DNA of 35,372 bases, taken from positions 1-35,372 of the forward strand of contig JAYYOR010000045.1 in NCBI GenBank assembly GCA_036130055.1, read 5' to 3'. Both the position numbers and the translations under genes were made by a program. Of the stretch, positions 16,571 to 25,357 are shown piece after piece. The notes under the pieces are model-generated. The model saw only the letters and a program-made list of their open reading frames with translations, was not told where the DNA came from and made no database searches. The stretch comes from TMED69 sp036130055 (GTDB taxonomy: Bacteria > Pseudomonadota > Gammaproteobacteria > Ga0077536). Every line of letters starts with the position of its first letter. Within the stretch, counting starts at the first letter, position 1.

Positions 16571-18646
16571 CTAAACTGCCTTCATACTTAGTCTTATTCT
16601 TCCTTGTTTATCAACTTCTAAAACCTTGACCTTCACAACCTCGCCCTCGGCAAGTTTATCACTAACGTTTTCTACACGCTCTTCTGATATTTGAGATATG
16701 TGTACCAAACCGTCTTTGCCAGGTAAAATATTCACAAAAGCACCAAAATCCATAAGCTTCTGAACCCTTCCTTCGTAAATAGCGCCAACTTCCACTTCCG
16801 CGGTAATTAATTCTATTCTGCTCCTCGCCAATTCTCCAGCCGAAAAGTCAACCGATGCTATTTTGACAGTACCGTCATCATCTATATCAATGGTCGCCCC
16901 AGTTTCCTCTGTCAACTGCCTTATGGTTGCCCCGCCTTTACCAATTACATCTCGGATTTTGTCAGTTGGAACCCTAAACGAAATAATCCGAGGAGCGTGT
17001 TCAGACATTTCTTCCCGAGGGTCACTAATTGACTCAGACATCTTTTCTAAAATATGCATTCTGCCGTTTTTGGCCTGTGCTAGGGCTTGTGCCATAATTT
17101 CTGAGGTTATGCCGTTGATCTTTATATCCATTTGAAGCGCCGTGACACCATCAGAGGTCCCGGCAACCTTAAAATCCATATCACCAAGGTGATCCTCATC
17201 TCCCATGATATCCGATAAAACAACGAAGTCATCTTGCTCTTTGATTAAACCCATCGCTATACCAGCGACAGGACTTTTAATTGGCACTCCAGCATCCATT
17301 AACGCCAAACTAGTTCCGCACACAGAAGCCATTGAACTAGACCCGTTCGATTCGGTTATCTCCGAGACGACTCTTATCACATAAGGGAATTCATCCAGCG
17401 ATGGCATTACCGCTGAAACACCCCTTTTTGCTAACTTACCATGCCCTATTTCCCTTCGCTTTGGAGAGCCAACTCGACCAGTCTCCCCAACACAAAAAGG
17501 AGGAAAATTATAGTGCAACATAAACGCCTCTCTTCGCTCACCCTCGAGAGCATCAATAATCTGCGAATCTCGCTCTGTGCCGAGAGAAGCCACCACCAAA
17601 GATTGAGTTTCTCCTCGAGTAAAAAGGGCCGAACCATGGGTTCTAGGCAGAACTCCAATTTCAGATGAAATAGGCCGAATATCAGCCGGGCCTCGACCAT
17701 CTATCCTTTCTTTGTCCGAGAGAGTCATTTGTCGAACTATGTTACGCTCCAGATCGTGGATTATAGCCATTGCTTCATTATTCTCAAGTTGCTCAAAATT
17801 TTCTTCAGCCTCCTTTAAAATCTCGGTCCTGATCGCATTCATCTTAACCTTTCTTTCCGATTTTTCTTTAACCTGATATGCTCCTTTTACATCGGTTGAG
17901 AACTTTTCTCTTACGAAATTTTCAAAATCCGTGTGTTTAGGGCTAGACTCCCATTCAAAATCTTTTTGTGGAACAGAACTTTTTAGTTCCTCTATCGCTG
18001 TTATCGCTTTTTTTGACTGCTCATGCCCAAAATTTACTGCCCCAAGCATTACCTCTTCCGAAAGGCGATCAGCTTCTGATTCCACCATTAAAACTGACGA
18101 TTCAGTCCCAGCGACAACAAGGTCCAATTTTGAATCATTTAGATCATCAAAACTAGGATTAAGAATATAGTCGCCATTTTTGTACCCCACTCTGGCGGCT
18201 CCAATCGGCCCTTCAAATGGCAAACCCGATATGGAAAGCGCGGCCGAGGCACCAATAAGAGCAGGTATATCAGGATCAACAGAAGGATCCAATGATAGCA
18301 CTGTACATATTACTTGGACCTCGTTCATAAAACTTTTAGGAAAAAGAGGCCTTATAGGCCTATCAATCAATCTAGATACCAACGTTTCCTTCTCACTAGG
18401 ACGACCTTCTCTTTTAAAAAATCCACCTGGAATCTTTCCAGCAGCATAGGTCTTCTCTTGATAATCAACTGTTAGAGGAAAAAAGTCTCTGCCAGATGAA
18501 TCCCCCGCTTGCCCAACAACAGTCGCTAGTACCACAGTTTCTCCCATGGTTATCAAAACTGAACCAGATGCTTGCCTTGCAATCCTTCCGGTTTCCATTG
18601 TTATTTTCCAATCACCGTAATCAAAATTTACAGTTATCGCAGACAT
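16571..18646 (-). CDS. pnp: Polyribonucleotide nucleotidyltransferase (PNPase)
   Basis: PNPase degrades RNA 3' to 5' by phosphorolysis, forms the degradosome core with RNase E, and also adds tails. The 691-residue protein contains two RNase PH domains. The second has GETQSLVVASLGT, GKLAKRGVSAVMPS, SNGSSSMASVCGTSLALMDAG and the metal-site DIMGDEDHLGDMDFKV. After these come a KH domain with IGKGGATIRQLTEETGA (roughly 565-600) and an S1 domain (roughly 620-688) with GRVQKLMDFGAFVNILPGKDG. It follows rpsO, as usual. The E. coli pnp message is autoregulated through its leader; the 62-nt gap to rpsO could serve this, but I saw no convincing hairpin. Confidence 0.97.
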   Translation of the reverse strand: MSAITVNFDYGDWKITMETGRIARQASGSVLITMGETVVLATVVGQAGDSSGRDFFPLTVDYQEKTYAAGKIPGGFFKREGRPSEKETLVSRLIDRPIRPLFPKSFMNEVQVICTVLSLDPSVDPDIPALIGASAALSISGLPFEGPIGAARVGYKNGDYILNPSFDDLNDSKLDLVVAGTESSVLMVESEADRLSEEVMLGAVNFGHEQSKKAITAIEELKSSVPQKDFEWESSPKHTDFENFVREKFSTDVKGAYQVKEKSERKVKMNAIRTEILKEAEENFEQLENNEAMAIIHDLERNIVRQMTLSDKERIDGRGPADIRPISSEIGVLPRTHGSALFTRGETQSLVVASLGTERDSQIIDALEGERREAFMLHYNFPPFCVGETGRVGSPKRREIGHGKLAKRGVSAVMPSLDEFPYVIRVVSEITESNGSSSMASVCGTSLALMDAGVPIKSPVAGIAMGLIKEQDDFVVLSDIMGDEDHLGDMDFKVAGTSDGVTALQMDIKINGITSEIMAQALAQAKNGRMHILEKMSESISDPREEMSEHAPRIISFRVPTDKIRDVIGKGGATIRQLTEETGATIDIDDDGTVKIASVDFSAGELARSRIELITAEVEVGAIYEGRVQKLMDFGAFVNILPGKDGLVHISQISEERVENVSDKLAEGEVVKVKVLEVDKQGRIRLSMKAV

Positions 18647-18708
18647 AATTTTTCCCTATTGATTTTATTTTATTTTCTCGGAATCGTTGAGATGCTAATC
18701 TTTTCTAA

Positions 18709-18978
18709 CTACCTTCTCAAGCCAAGCTTTTCTATAAGATTAGAATAACGCTGGATATCGCTTTTTTTTACGTAATCAAGCAACTTGCGTCTACGGTTGA
18801 CCATGCGAAGCAAACCTTGTCTAGAATGTTGGTCTCGCGTGTGCAGTTTAAAGTGCTCCGTTAACGATTTGATTCTTTCCGAAAGAAGTGCCACCTGAAC
18901 TTCAGTAGACCCTGTATCCGAATCTGACCTTTTATGTTCTTTAATAATCTGTTCTTTATTTTCGCTAGAGAGTCCCAT
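18709..18978 (-). CDS. rpsO: 30S ribosomal protein S15
   Basis: S15 binds the central domain of 16S rRNA early in assembly. The 89-residue protein is of exact family length, with DTGSTEVQVALLSERIKSLTEH, HTRDQHSRQGLLRMVNRRR and the terminal LIEKLGLRR. The ATG at 18978 comes about 31 nt after the predicted start from the promoter at 19016-19044. It is followed 62 nt later by pnp. In E. coli S15 represses its own translation through a leader pseudoknot; I could not establish that structure here. Confidence 0.97.
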   Translation of the reverse strand: MGLSSENKEQIIKEHKRSDSDTGSTEVQVALLSERIKSLTEHFKLHTRDQHSRQGLLRMVNRRRKLLDYVKKSDIQRYSNLIEKLGLRR

Positions 18979-19015
18979 TCTATTTTTTTACCCAGCTTGA
19001 ATTTAGTTTGGCTCT

Positions 19016-19044
19016 ATTTTACCTTTCTATCGACTTGGTAACAA
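19016..19044 (-). promoter_or_regulatory. Promoter of rpsO-pnp
   Basis: In the 105-nt gap between truB and rpsO the minus strand has TTGTTA (19039-19044), a 17-nt spacer and TAAAAT (19016-19021), each five of six to consensus. It would allow rpsO, pnp and perhaps rpsP-rplS to be transcribed independently of the metY-nusA promoter. Confidence 0.6.
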
Positions 19045-19083
19045 GGTGATCTTTATATTTAACTCGCCCAATCAAAAAATAAA

Positions 19084-20019
19084 TTAGACGTTTAATATTT
19101 TTTTACCTTTCAGACGACCGTCCTCGGAAACTTCTCCAATCGCAAAAAAATCCTTTCTATGATTATAAAGTCTAATCAAGCCTCGTTCTGAAAAGTCTTT
19201 CACGAACAAACTTTGACCTTGGTTGACTTTCTCGGTCTGATTCGCTGATAAACTCATTGCCGGCAAATTTGACAGTGCTGTATCTGGTTTTATCAAAATA
19301 TTAGTCAGCTGGTGAGTGCCATACTCACTAATTTCCTTCAATTTTTTTATTGTATAAGCATTTTGAATTTCAAATGGCCCTGACGATAAACGTCGTAGTC
19401 GGTATAAGCAGGCTTTAGTACCCAAAAAGCGCCCTAAATCATCTGCGAATTGTCTAATGTATGTCCCCTTAGAGCATCTTATTTCTAATTTAGCAATAGG
19501 GTAATTGAATCCCTTTAATGAAATTTTAAAAAAAGTCACTTTCCGCGGTTTCCGATTTACATTAATTCCTTTTTTGGCTGATTTATAAAGTGCTTGTCCT
19601 CTGACCTTTATCGCTGAATACATGGGCGGGGTCTGCATATAATGGCCTTGAAATCGCTTAAATGCTCGAAGAAGGTTAGGTATAGTTATTTTTCTATGAT
19701 CGAATGACCTTGTAATACTCCCGTTCAAGTCTCCCGTTGTACTTTGGTATCCCAAGAGAACTTCAGCTAGATATGTTTTATTACTATTTAAAACGTATTG
19801 ACTAATTTTCGTTGCTTCTCCAAAACAAATAGGTAATAGTCCGGTAGCAAGCAGATCGAGTGTGCCGGTATGGCCAGCCTTTTTTGCTCTGTAAAGCCGT
19901 TTCACTAATTGCAAAGCCCTATTTGATGTCATATCCGAGCCTTTATCAAGGAGCAAAATACCGTTTACCTCTAAGAAGGATTCAACCTTACGGTTATGCC
20001 TCATAACAATTGCCAACAA
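19084..20019 (-). CDS. truB: tRNA pseudouridine(55) synthase TruB
   Basis: TruB makes the universal pseudouridine 55 in the T-loop of tRNAs. The catalytic motif is AGHTGTLDLLATGLLP, with Asp55 counting from the TTG start. The usual Pro after that LD is Leu here. The next block is CFGEATKISQYVL, and later RGQALYKSAKKG and SKGTYIRQFADDLG fit the family. The TTG at 20019 has a good upstream GGAAG; an in-frame ATG at 20004 (MRHNRKVESF) aligns better with E. coli TruB but lacks a close ribosome site. The C-terminal PUA-like part is present (311 residues in all). The start is 2 nt after the rbfA stop. Confidence 0.94.
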   Translation of the reverse strand: MLAIVMRHNRKVESFLEVNGILLLDKGSDMTSNRALQLVKRLYRAKKAGHTGTLDLLATGLLPICFGEATKISQYVLNSNKTYLAEVLLGYQSTTGDLNGSITRSFDHRKITIPNLLRAFKRFQGHYMQTPPMYSAIKVRGQALYKSAKKGINVNRKPRKVTFFKISLKGFNYPIAKLEIRCSKGTYIRQFADDLGRFLGTKACLYRLRRLSSGPFEIQNAYTIKKLKEISEYGTHQLTNILIKPDTALSNLPAMSLSANQTEKVNQGQSLFVKDFSERGLIRLYNHRKDFFAIGEVSEDGRLKGKKILNV

Positions 20020-20021
20020 TA

Positions 20022-20336
20022 CTAGTACGCTTCCTGCTTAAAGAACTTCAGGATTGGTGTTTTTTTTAATCTTAATGCTGAGCTAAGTGACTCTTGAAGC
20101 CTGTATGAATTATCGTTTATTTGCTGCACAATAAAATCGATTTTTTTAGGGTTGTCATACAAGCTAAGGTAAACTTTTGCACTTTTTCTATCATTTGAAA
20201 GTTTAACAAAAGTCACAGTCAGTAATCCTGCGCCTATCATTTTAGAAAATTCGTTTAACTCCGAGGCCAAATATTTTTGTATCTGACCCGCGATTCTTTC
20301 ATTCCTGGTGAACTTTTCAGTGGCGCTAAAAATCAT
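20022..20336 (-). CDS. rbfA: Ribosome-binding factor A
   Basis: RbfA is a KH-fold 30S maturation factor needed for 5'-end processing of 16S rRNA and for cold growth. At 104 residues it is shorter than E. coli RbfA (133), mainly lacking the C-terminal tail. The fold is visible from NERIAGQIQKYLASEL to VTFVKLSNDRKSAKVYLSLY and ends near LRLKKTPILKF, the usual last helix (R..P.L.F). Its ATG overlaps the infB TGA in ATGA, and truB follows. Infection of this segment by mobile DNA is not seen. Confidence 0.92.
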   Translation of the reverse strand: MIFSATEKFTRNERIAGQIQKYLASELNEFSKMIGAGLLTVTFVKLSNDRKSAKVYLSLYDNPKKIDFIVQQINDNSYRLQESLSSALRLKKTPILKFFKQEAY

Positions 20337-23008
20337 TGTACTTTTCTGGCTATCTCGACTCTTTCATAGACCTCTATCTGATCTCCCGCTTGTACATCGT
20401 TATAATTTTTGACACCGATACCACATTCCGTACCAGATTGCACACTTTGAACGTCTTCCTGAAATCTGCGTAAAGATTCCAGTTCCCCTTCGTAGATAAC
20501 AACACTTTGTCGTAAGACACGAATTGGGCAACTTTTCTTTATAATACCCTCCGCCACAATACAGCCAGCGATCGACCCAAACTTTGACGACCTAAATACA
20601 TCCTTTACCTCGGCGGTTCCTAGAATCTTTTCCCTAACTTCGGGTGCAAGCAAGCCGCTTACTGCCGCTTTCACATCGTCGATAAGTTCATAAATCACGC
20701 TATAATAACGTAATTCTATTCCCTCTTCTTCTAACAATTTTTTTGCTGATGATTCCGCCCTTACATTAAAAGCTAAAACTATTGCTTCAGAGGCAAAAGC
20801 GAGATTTACGTCTGATTCAGTTATAGCACCAACCCCATCACTAACGACATCGACTCTGACCTCCGTATTTTCGATTCCCATTAGTGCATCAGTAATTGCT
20901 TCGCAAGAACCCTGGACATCGGCTTTCAATAGAACTCTAAACACATTCTGTTTATCTTTCTCCATATTGGCAAACATATTTTCCATCTGAAAGGACTGTC
21001 TTCTCGACAAACGAGTTTCCCTTTCTTTTTCAAATCTATAAGTAGCAATTTCACGCGCCCTTCGCTCATCTTCAACAGCAACCGCCTCCTCTCCAGCTTT
21101 TGGTGTACCTGATAGCCCTACAATCTCCACTGCGTCAGACGGGCCAGCGTGGTCTAACATGATTTTTGTCGCATCTGACATCGCTCTTACTCGCCCAAAT
21201 TCTCCTCCTGCAACTAGAATATCTCCTTTGTTCAGTGTCCCAGCTTGGACTAATATTGTAGCAACCGGTCCACGACCCTTTTCTAATCGTGATTCGATGA
21301 TCACACCGCGAGCACTTCCTTTTTCAGGTGACTTTAGTTCAAGAACCTCAGATTGAAGGATGACGGCCTCCAAAAGTTTATCGACTCCATCTCCTGTCTT
21401 CGCAGACACGTTCACGAATTGCGTATCTCCCCCCCACTCTTCAGGCACTACTTCCCTAGAAGATAATTCTTGCTTTACCTTATCTGGCTGAGCTTCCTCC
21501 TTATCAATTTTATTAACTGCGACAACTATCGGAACGTCACCAGATTTTGCATGTTTTATTGCTTCTTCTGTTTGCGGCATAACCCCGTCATCCGCAGCAA
21601 CAACCAAAATTACTATATCTGTGACGCTTGCCCCCCGAGCCCTCATGGACGCAAAAGCCTCATGACCCGGAGTATCCAAAAAGGTCACATCCCCATTTGG
21701 TGTTGGAACTCTGTAGGCACCAATATGCTGGGTAATTCCACCAGCCTCTCCTGCTGCCACCTTAGACTGACGTATAAAATCCAATAAAGAAGTTTTCCCA
21801 TGGTCAACATGACCCATTATAGTAACAATTGGCGCGCGAGGGACTGGTTCTCCAAGATCAGATGAATCAAGTTCAATAGGGTTGTTTAAAGTATCAACAT
21901 TCACTAGCTTCGGCTTATGACCAAGTTCTTCAACCACTAATGTCGCTGTATCCTGGTCTAATATTTGATTAATCGTTGCCATTGTTCCTAAATTCATCAA
22001 GACTTTAATAACTTCACCCGCTTTTACTGACATGCGCGAGGCAAGTTCACCAACATTGATATTGTCGGGAATTTCTACTTCCTTAACTACCGGTGCGGTC
22101 GGCTTTTCGAAAGCATGTTTTGCAACACTTGGGGAAACTATTTTACCAGGGGAGGATTTTTTCTTTCGTTTGCCAGATTTTTCTATGGCAACGTGAAGTT
22201 CCTCTCTGTCCTCTTTTTGATAACTTTTTTTATCTTTGTTTTTTGATGGTTTTCGGATATTTGAAGTGTCTTTAAGAGGAGCTTTAGTTACGTTATCTGA
22301 AGGCAATGATTCTTCAGCCTTGGCCTGACCTTTTTTTGGCTGAGATTCTTGTTCGTTTAAATTAGAGGGTTTCTGCTGAGCTTGATCATGTTTAGTTTCA
22401 TCCGAAGACGATTCGATAGCAGGTTGGTTTTGACTCTCGACAGACTCATCCTCGAGCTGGGCGTTTTCTAGCCCTTTTACAGACTCTTTGGCGACTATTT
22501 CAGCATTTATGCCCTTCTCGAGGGGTTGAATTCCGTCTTCAGGTTTTGTTTGTTTGATTCCTTCCAATGAATTGTTTTCATTCAAATTCTTTTTAAGGAC
22601 CTCTGGCGATTCGGTTCTTGAATTATCCTGCTCGACCGATTGTATTGATGACTCCTCCGTACTGGCAGTCTTACGTTTAACGTATGTTCGTTTTTTTCGT
22701 ACTTCAATGCTAACGGTTTTTGAAGCACTGGAGGGCTTGGTCCCTCGAACCCTCACTGTCCGCCTTTCAGTTGGGACCTTTATTTCACTGACAGTCTTTC
22801 TTTTTAGAGTAATTTTATCTGGTTCGGAGGCTGACTCATTTTTGCCATGTATCTTTCTGAGATATGTTAATAATTGAGTCTTCTCAGAATCGGTAAGTGA
22901 ATCTTGAGGACCTTTTGACGAAATTCCTGCCTCTTTTAGCTGGTCCTGTAGTCTTACAACTGAAATTCCAACGCTTTTCGCAAATCTTTCAACAGTTACA
23001 TCAGCCAT
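20333..23008 (-). CDS. infB: Translation initiation factor IF-2
   Basis: IF-2 is the GTPase that brings fMet-tRNA to the 30S P site. The 891-residue protein (E. coli 890) has an IF2-N domain at about 1-55 (VTVERFAKSVGISVVRLQ), then a long, highly charged linker rich in Glu, Gln, Lys and Ser to about residue 300. A second IF2-N-like stretch follows near 315-345. The G domain has GHVDHGKT at 399-406, DTPGHEAF and NKID. The C-terminal domains that hold the formyl-Met end are intact. It overlaps nusA by 8 nt and rbfA by 4. The initiator tRNA it binds is encoded at the head of the same region. Confidence 0.97.
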   Translation of the reverse strand: MADVTVERFAKSVGISVVRLQDQLKEAGISSKGPQDSLTDSEKTQLLTYLRKIHGKNESASEPDKITLKRKTVSEIKVPTERRTVRVRGTKPSSASKTVSIEVRKKRTYVKRKTASTEESSIQSVEQDNSRTESPEVLKKNLNENNSLEGIKQTKPEDGIQPLEKGINAEIVAKESVKGLENAQLEDESVESQNQPAIESSSDETKHDQAQQKPSNLNEQESQPKKGQAKAEESLPSDNVTKAPLKDTSNIRKPSKNKDKKSYQKEDREELHVAIEKSGKRKKKSSPGKIVSPSVAKHAFEKPTAPVVKEVEIPDNINVGELASRMSVKAGEVIKVLMNLGTMATINQILDQDTATLVVEELGHKPKLVNVDTLNNPIELDSSDLGEPVPRAPIVTIMGHVDHGKTSLLDFIRQSKVAAGEAGGITQHIGAYRVPTPNGDVTFLDTPGHEAFASMRARGASVTDIVILVVAADDGVMPQTEEAIKHAKSGDVPIVVAVNKIDKEEAQPDKVKQELSSREVVPEEWGGDTQFVNVSAKTGDGVDKLLEAVILQSEVLELKSPEKGSARGVIIESRLEKGRGPVATILVQAGTLNKGDILVAGGEFGRVRAMSDATKIMLDHAGPSDAVEIVGLSGTPKAGEEAVAVEDERRAREIATYRFEKERETRLSRRQSFQMENMFANMEKDKQNVFRVLLKADVQGSCEAITDALMGIENTEVRVDVVSDGVGAITESDVNLAFASEAIVLAFNVRAESSAKKLLEEEGIELRYYSVIYELIDDVKAAVSGLLAPEVREKILGTAEVKDVFRSSKFGSIAGCIVAEGIIKKSCPIRVLRQSVVIYEGELESLRRFQEDVQSVQSGTECGIGVKNYNDVQAGDQIEVYERVEIARKVQ

Positions 23009-24596
23009 CAGGGTCTAGCCTCTTTTGGTGCTCTTCGTCAACGAACCAAGGTTTCCTCGCTGCCATAATTAGTTCGGCAGCCAACTTGTCGTCAACCGTG
23101 TCTGATTTTTCAAGCAATTCATCAATTGATAATTCAGCCAGATCTTCCATGGTCTTAATGCCTTTTGACGCCAGTTTAAAAGCGAGCTCCTCCTCCATGC
23201 CCTCTAAATTCAGCAGATCTTGGGACGGGGAATTTTCGTCAAGCATCTCTTCGCTTGCAATGGCTCGGGTTAACAAGAGGTCCTTTGCTCGAGTTCGAAG
23301 CTCATTTACAAGTTTATTATCAAACTCCTCTATTTCTAACATTTCTTTTTCTGGAACGTAGGCGATCTCCTCAATGGAATTAAAACCCTCTTGAACAAGG
23401 ATTGAAGCCACTTCCTCGTCAACATCTAGTAATTCCATGAATATTTTTAGACCGGCAGCACTTTCCTCTTCATTTTTAGCCGCCGCCTCTGCCTCTGACA
23501 TACAATTTAACTCCCAACCCGTCAGGCTTGACGCTAATCGAACATTTTGCCCATTTCGCCCTATTGCTTGAGATAACTGGTCTTCAACTACAGCAACGTC
23601 CATTGTCTTTTTATCTTCTTCCACTAGAATCGAGACCACCTCTGCAGGTGACATTGCGTTTATAACAAATTGTGCAGGGTTTTCATCCCACATTATGATG
23701 TCAACCCTTTCTCCTGATAATTCATTAGAAACTGCCTGTACTCTTGAACCTCTCATTCCCACGCAGGCCCCAACAGGATCAATTCTCTGGTCCCGACTCT
23801 TCACTGCAATCTTAGCTCGTAATCCAGGGTCGCGAGCAGCATTTAAGAGATCAATCGTACCTTCTCCAATTTCTGGAACTTCAAGCTTAAAGAGTTCAAT
23901 CAATAGTTCATTTGCAGTTCGGCTCACGAATAATTGAGGGCCTCGCTTTTCAGGCCTTACATCGTAAAGATAACCCCTCACACGGTCCCCTGAGCGGACA
24001 ACTTCCCTAGGAATCATATGTTCTTTATAGATAACAGCCTCTGCATTTCCGCCAAGATCGACGACAACATTGCCTCTGTCAACTCGCTTAACAATACCCA
24101 TTACCAATTCCCCAATTCTTGGTTGGTACGCTTCTACAATCTTTGCTCTTTCAGCCTCTCTAACTTTTTGCACAATAACTTGCTTGGCAGCCTGCGCAGC
24201 GATTCTTCCAAACTCAGCGGGCTCCAGTTCTTCCTCAATAAAGTGATCGCTACTATCAGCGCTTTCTTTATCTGCTAGACTGTCTAGACTGATTTGCTTT
24301 GCAGGAAATGGAACAATACCATTATTAATATCGGCTTTAACCCTATCTAGCTCCTCCTCTGACGCAATTAAATCGTCGTCAATTTGATAACTGCCAAGAT
24401 CAATAATTTCCCAACGACGAAATGCCCGGTAGCTCCCATTTTCTCTATCGATGGTTACCCTACAGTCGATGTCTTCCTGGAAACGTTTCTTAGTAGCGCT
24501 AGCGATTGCCGACTCTAAAGCTTGGAAAATAATTTCTCTTTCTACGCCTTTTTCATTCGAAACGACCTCAACAACCGTTACTATTTCTTTATTCAT
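23001..24596 (-). CDS. nusA: Transcription termination/antitermination factor NusA
   Basis: NusA binds RNA polymerase and controls pausing, termination and rRNA antitermination. The 531 residues cover the N-terminal polymerase-binding domain (EREIIFQALESAIASATKK), S1 (ELVMGIVKRVDRGNVVVDLG), two KH modules (VGACVGMRGSRVQAVSNEL and QLSQAIGRNGQNVRLAS) and two C-terminal acidic helix-hairpin-helix repeats (DVDEEVASILVQEGFNSIEE, GMEEELAFKLASKGIKTMED). Having both AR repeats is the gammaproteobacterial form. It follows rimP by 30 nt and overlaps infB by 8. Confidence 0.97.
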   Translation of the reverse strand: MNKEIVTVVEVVSNEKGVEREIIFQALESAIASATKKRFQEDIDCRVTIDRENGSYRAFRRWEIIDLGSYQIDDDLIASEEELDRVKADINNGIVPFPAKQISLDSLADKESADSSDHFIEEELEPAEFGRIAAQAAKQVIVQKVREAERAKIVEAYQPRIGELVMGIVKRVDRGNVVVDLGGNAEAVIYKEHMIPREVVRSGDRVRGYLYDVRPEKRGPQLFVSRTANELLIELFKLEVPEIGEGTIDLLNAARDPGLRAKIAVKSRDQRIDPVGACVGMRGSRVQAVSNELSGERVDIIMWDENPAQFVINAMSPAEVVSILVEEDKKTMDVAVVEDQLSQAIGRNGQNVRLASSLTGWELNCMSEAEAAAKNEEESAAGLKIFMELLDVDEEVASILVQEGFNSIEEIAYVPEKEMLEIEEFDNKLVNELRTRAKDLLLTRAIASEEMLDENSPSQDLLNLEGMEEELAFKLASKGIKTMEDLAELSIDELLEKSDTVDDKLAAELIMAARKPWFVDEEHQKRLDPDG

Positions 24597-24626
24597 TTTA
24601 CCTCTATTTTTACCAAAATTCGTTTG

Positions 24627-25082
24627 TTAAATTGATAATTCGCCTATCAAATGAGCCTTTTCAATGTTTTCGAAACTAATTTGGAACTCAGTTCCTTCTT
24701 TTTCTAAATATAAAGTCTCAGAACTTGCATCTACAATTTTAGCCCTCATATTCCGTGCGTCATCCACCAAGGTCTTTAATCTTATATTAATTTGACAACC
24801 AATGAATTTTTTATATTGCTCAAATTTAAAAAACTTCCTATCTACACCAGGAGAAGATACTTCAAGAGAAAAATCTGAGCCAAATAATCCATCAACTCTA
24901 AGAAGGTCATTTAGTTGCCGCCAAACTAGTTCACAGTCTTCAACTTTTATCCCCTCCGGCTTATCAATAAAAATTTTAATTTGGAGTTGATTTCTGCCTC
25001 TGTTAGATTCTTGACCCCATAACTCGAAGCCGAGACCCTCGACAGTCTTTTCTATAGCAAAATCTAAATCATCCAAATTCAA
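24627..25082 (-). CDS. rimP: Ribosome maturation factor RimP
   Basis: RimP assists early 30S assembly. The 151-residue protein has the two-domain RimP layout: an N-terminal alpha/beta part with GLGFELWGQESNRGRNQLQIKIFIDKP-like text (the conserved IFIDKPEGI is clear) and LEVSSPGVDRKF, then an SH3-like C-terminal domain with EFQISFENIEKAHL. The frame begins with TTG at 25082 with AAGGG just upstream; a second TTG lies two codons later. The metY terminator at 25103-25130 stands between this gene and the tRNA, so transcription must read through it or start inside the short gap. Confidence 0.92.
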   Translation of the reverse strand: MNLDDLDFAIEKTVEGLGFELWGQESNRGRNQLQIKIFIDKPEGIKVEDCELVWRQLNDLLRVDGLFGSDFSLEVSSPGVDRKFFKFEQYKKFIGCQINIRLKTLVDDARNMRAKIVDASSETLYLEKEGTEFQISFENIEKAHLIGELSI

Positions 25083-25102
25083 TAATCCCTTAAATTAACT
25101 TT

Positions 25103-25130
25103 AAAAAAAAAGCCCCTTTACCGGGGCTTA
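25103..25130 (-). terminator. Rho-independent terminator after the initiator tRNA
   Basis: On the minus strand AAGCCCC and GGGGCTT form a 7-bp stem with a 6-nt loop, followed by a run of at least eight T. It lies 11 nt after the tRNA CCA end and 21 nt before rimP. It should end most metY transcripts and leave partial read-through for rimP-nusA-infB, as described for E. coli metY. Confidence 0.85.
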
Positions 25131-25140
25131 TCTATCGCTC

Positions 25141-25217
25141 TGGTAGCGGGGGCAGGATTTGAACCTGCGACCTTCGGGTTATGAGCCCGACGAGCTGCCA
25201 GACTGCTCCACCCCGCA
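25141..25217 (-). tRNA. metY: Initiator tRNA-fMet (anticodon CAU)
   Basis: The 77-nt gene has encoded CCA and folds as a normal cloverleaf with anticodon CAU. Initiator marks are the three G:C pairs at the bottom of the anticodon stem (GGG/CCC around CTCATAA), A11:U24 in the D stem, and no Watson-Crick pair at 1:72. The last is U1:U72 here in place of the usual C1:A72. Its position before rimP-nusA-infB is the E. coli metY locus. It has its own promoter at 25232-25260 and terminator at 25103-25130. Confidence 0.95.
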
Positions 25218-25231
25218 ATTCTTAGCTCCAT

Positions 25232-25260
25232 ATGATAGTTTTTGTAACCTAATTGTTCAA
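25232..25260 (-). promoter_or_regulatory. Promoter of metY (and read-through into rimP-nusA-infB)
   Basis: TTGAAC (25255-25260), a 17-nt spacer and TATCAT (25232-25237) on the minus strand place the start about 8 nt before the tRNA 5' end, ideal for a tRNA gene. No other good promoter is visible before rimP. Confidence 0.7.
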
Positions 25261-25270
25261 GTTGTAATTT

Positions 25271-25354
25271 ATGATAATGATCGATTTATTTTTATTTGGC
25301 TTTATAATCTTAGCCGGAGTAGGAACCTATTTTTTCATTTTGAATAATCGATAG
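25271..25354 (+). CDS. Candidate 27-residue single-span membrane peptide
   Basis: A short plus-strand frame reads ATG at 25271 (or the second ATG at 25277) to TAG at 25352. Its product is one hydrophobic helix (LFLFGFIILAGVGTYFF) ending in a polar NNR, the shape of small bacterial membrane proteins with an inside-positive C terminus. It lies between metY and mrcB, which both run the other way, and ends 3 nt from the mrcB stop. No good ribosome site or promoter is seen, and I do not recognise it. AT-rich DNA can give such frames by chance, so the evidence is weak. Confidence 0.2.
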   Translation: MIMIDLFLFGFIILAGVGTYFFILNNR

Positions 25355-25357
25355 TTC

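Noticed and set aside
22897..23361. 154-codon plus-strand open frame
   Set aside because: It is antisense to nusA and the start of infB and is Ser-rich, typical of a shadow frame.
25159..25347. Plus-strand open frame starting MNLRPSGYEPDELPDCS
   Set aside because: Its N terminus is the complement of the initiator tRNA, a common false gene in annotations.
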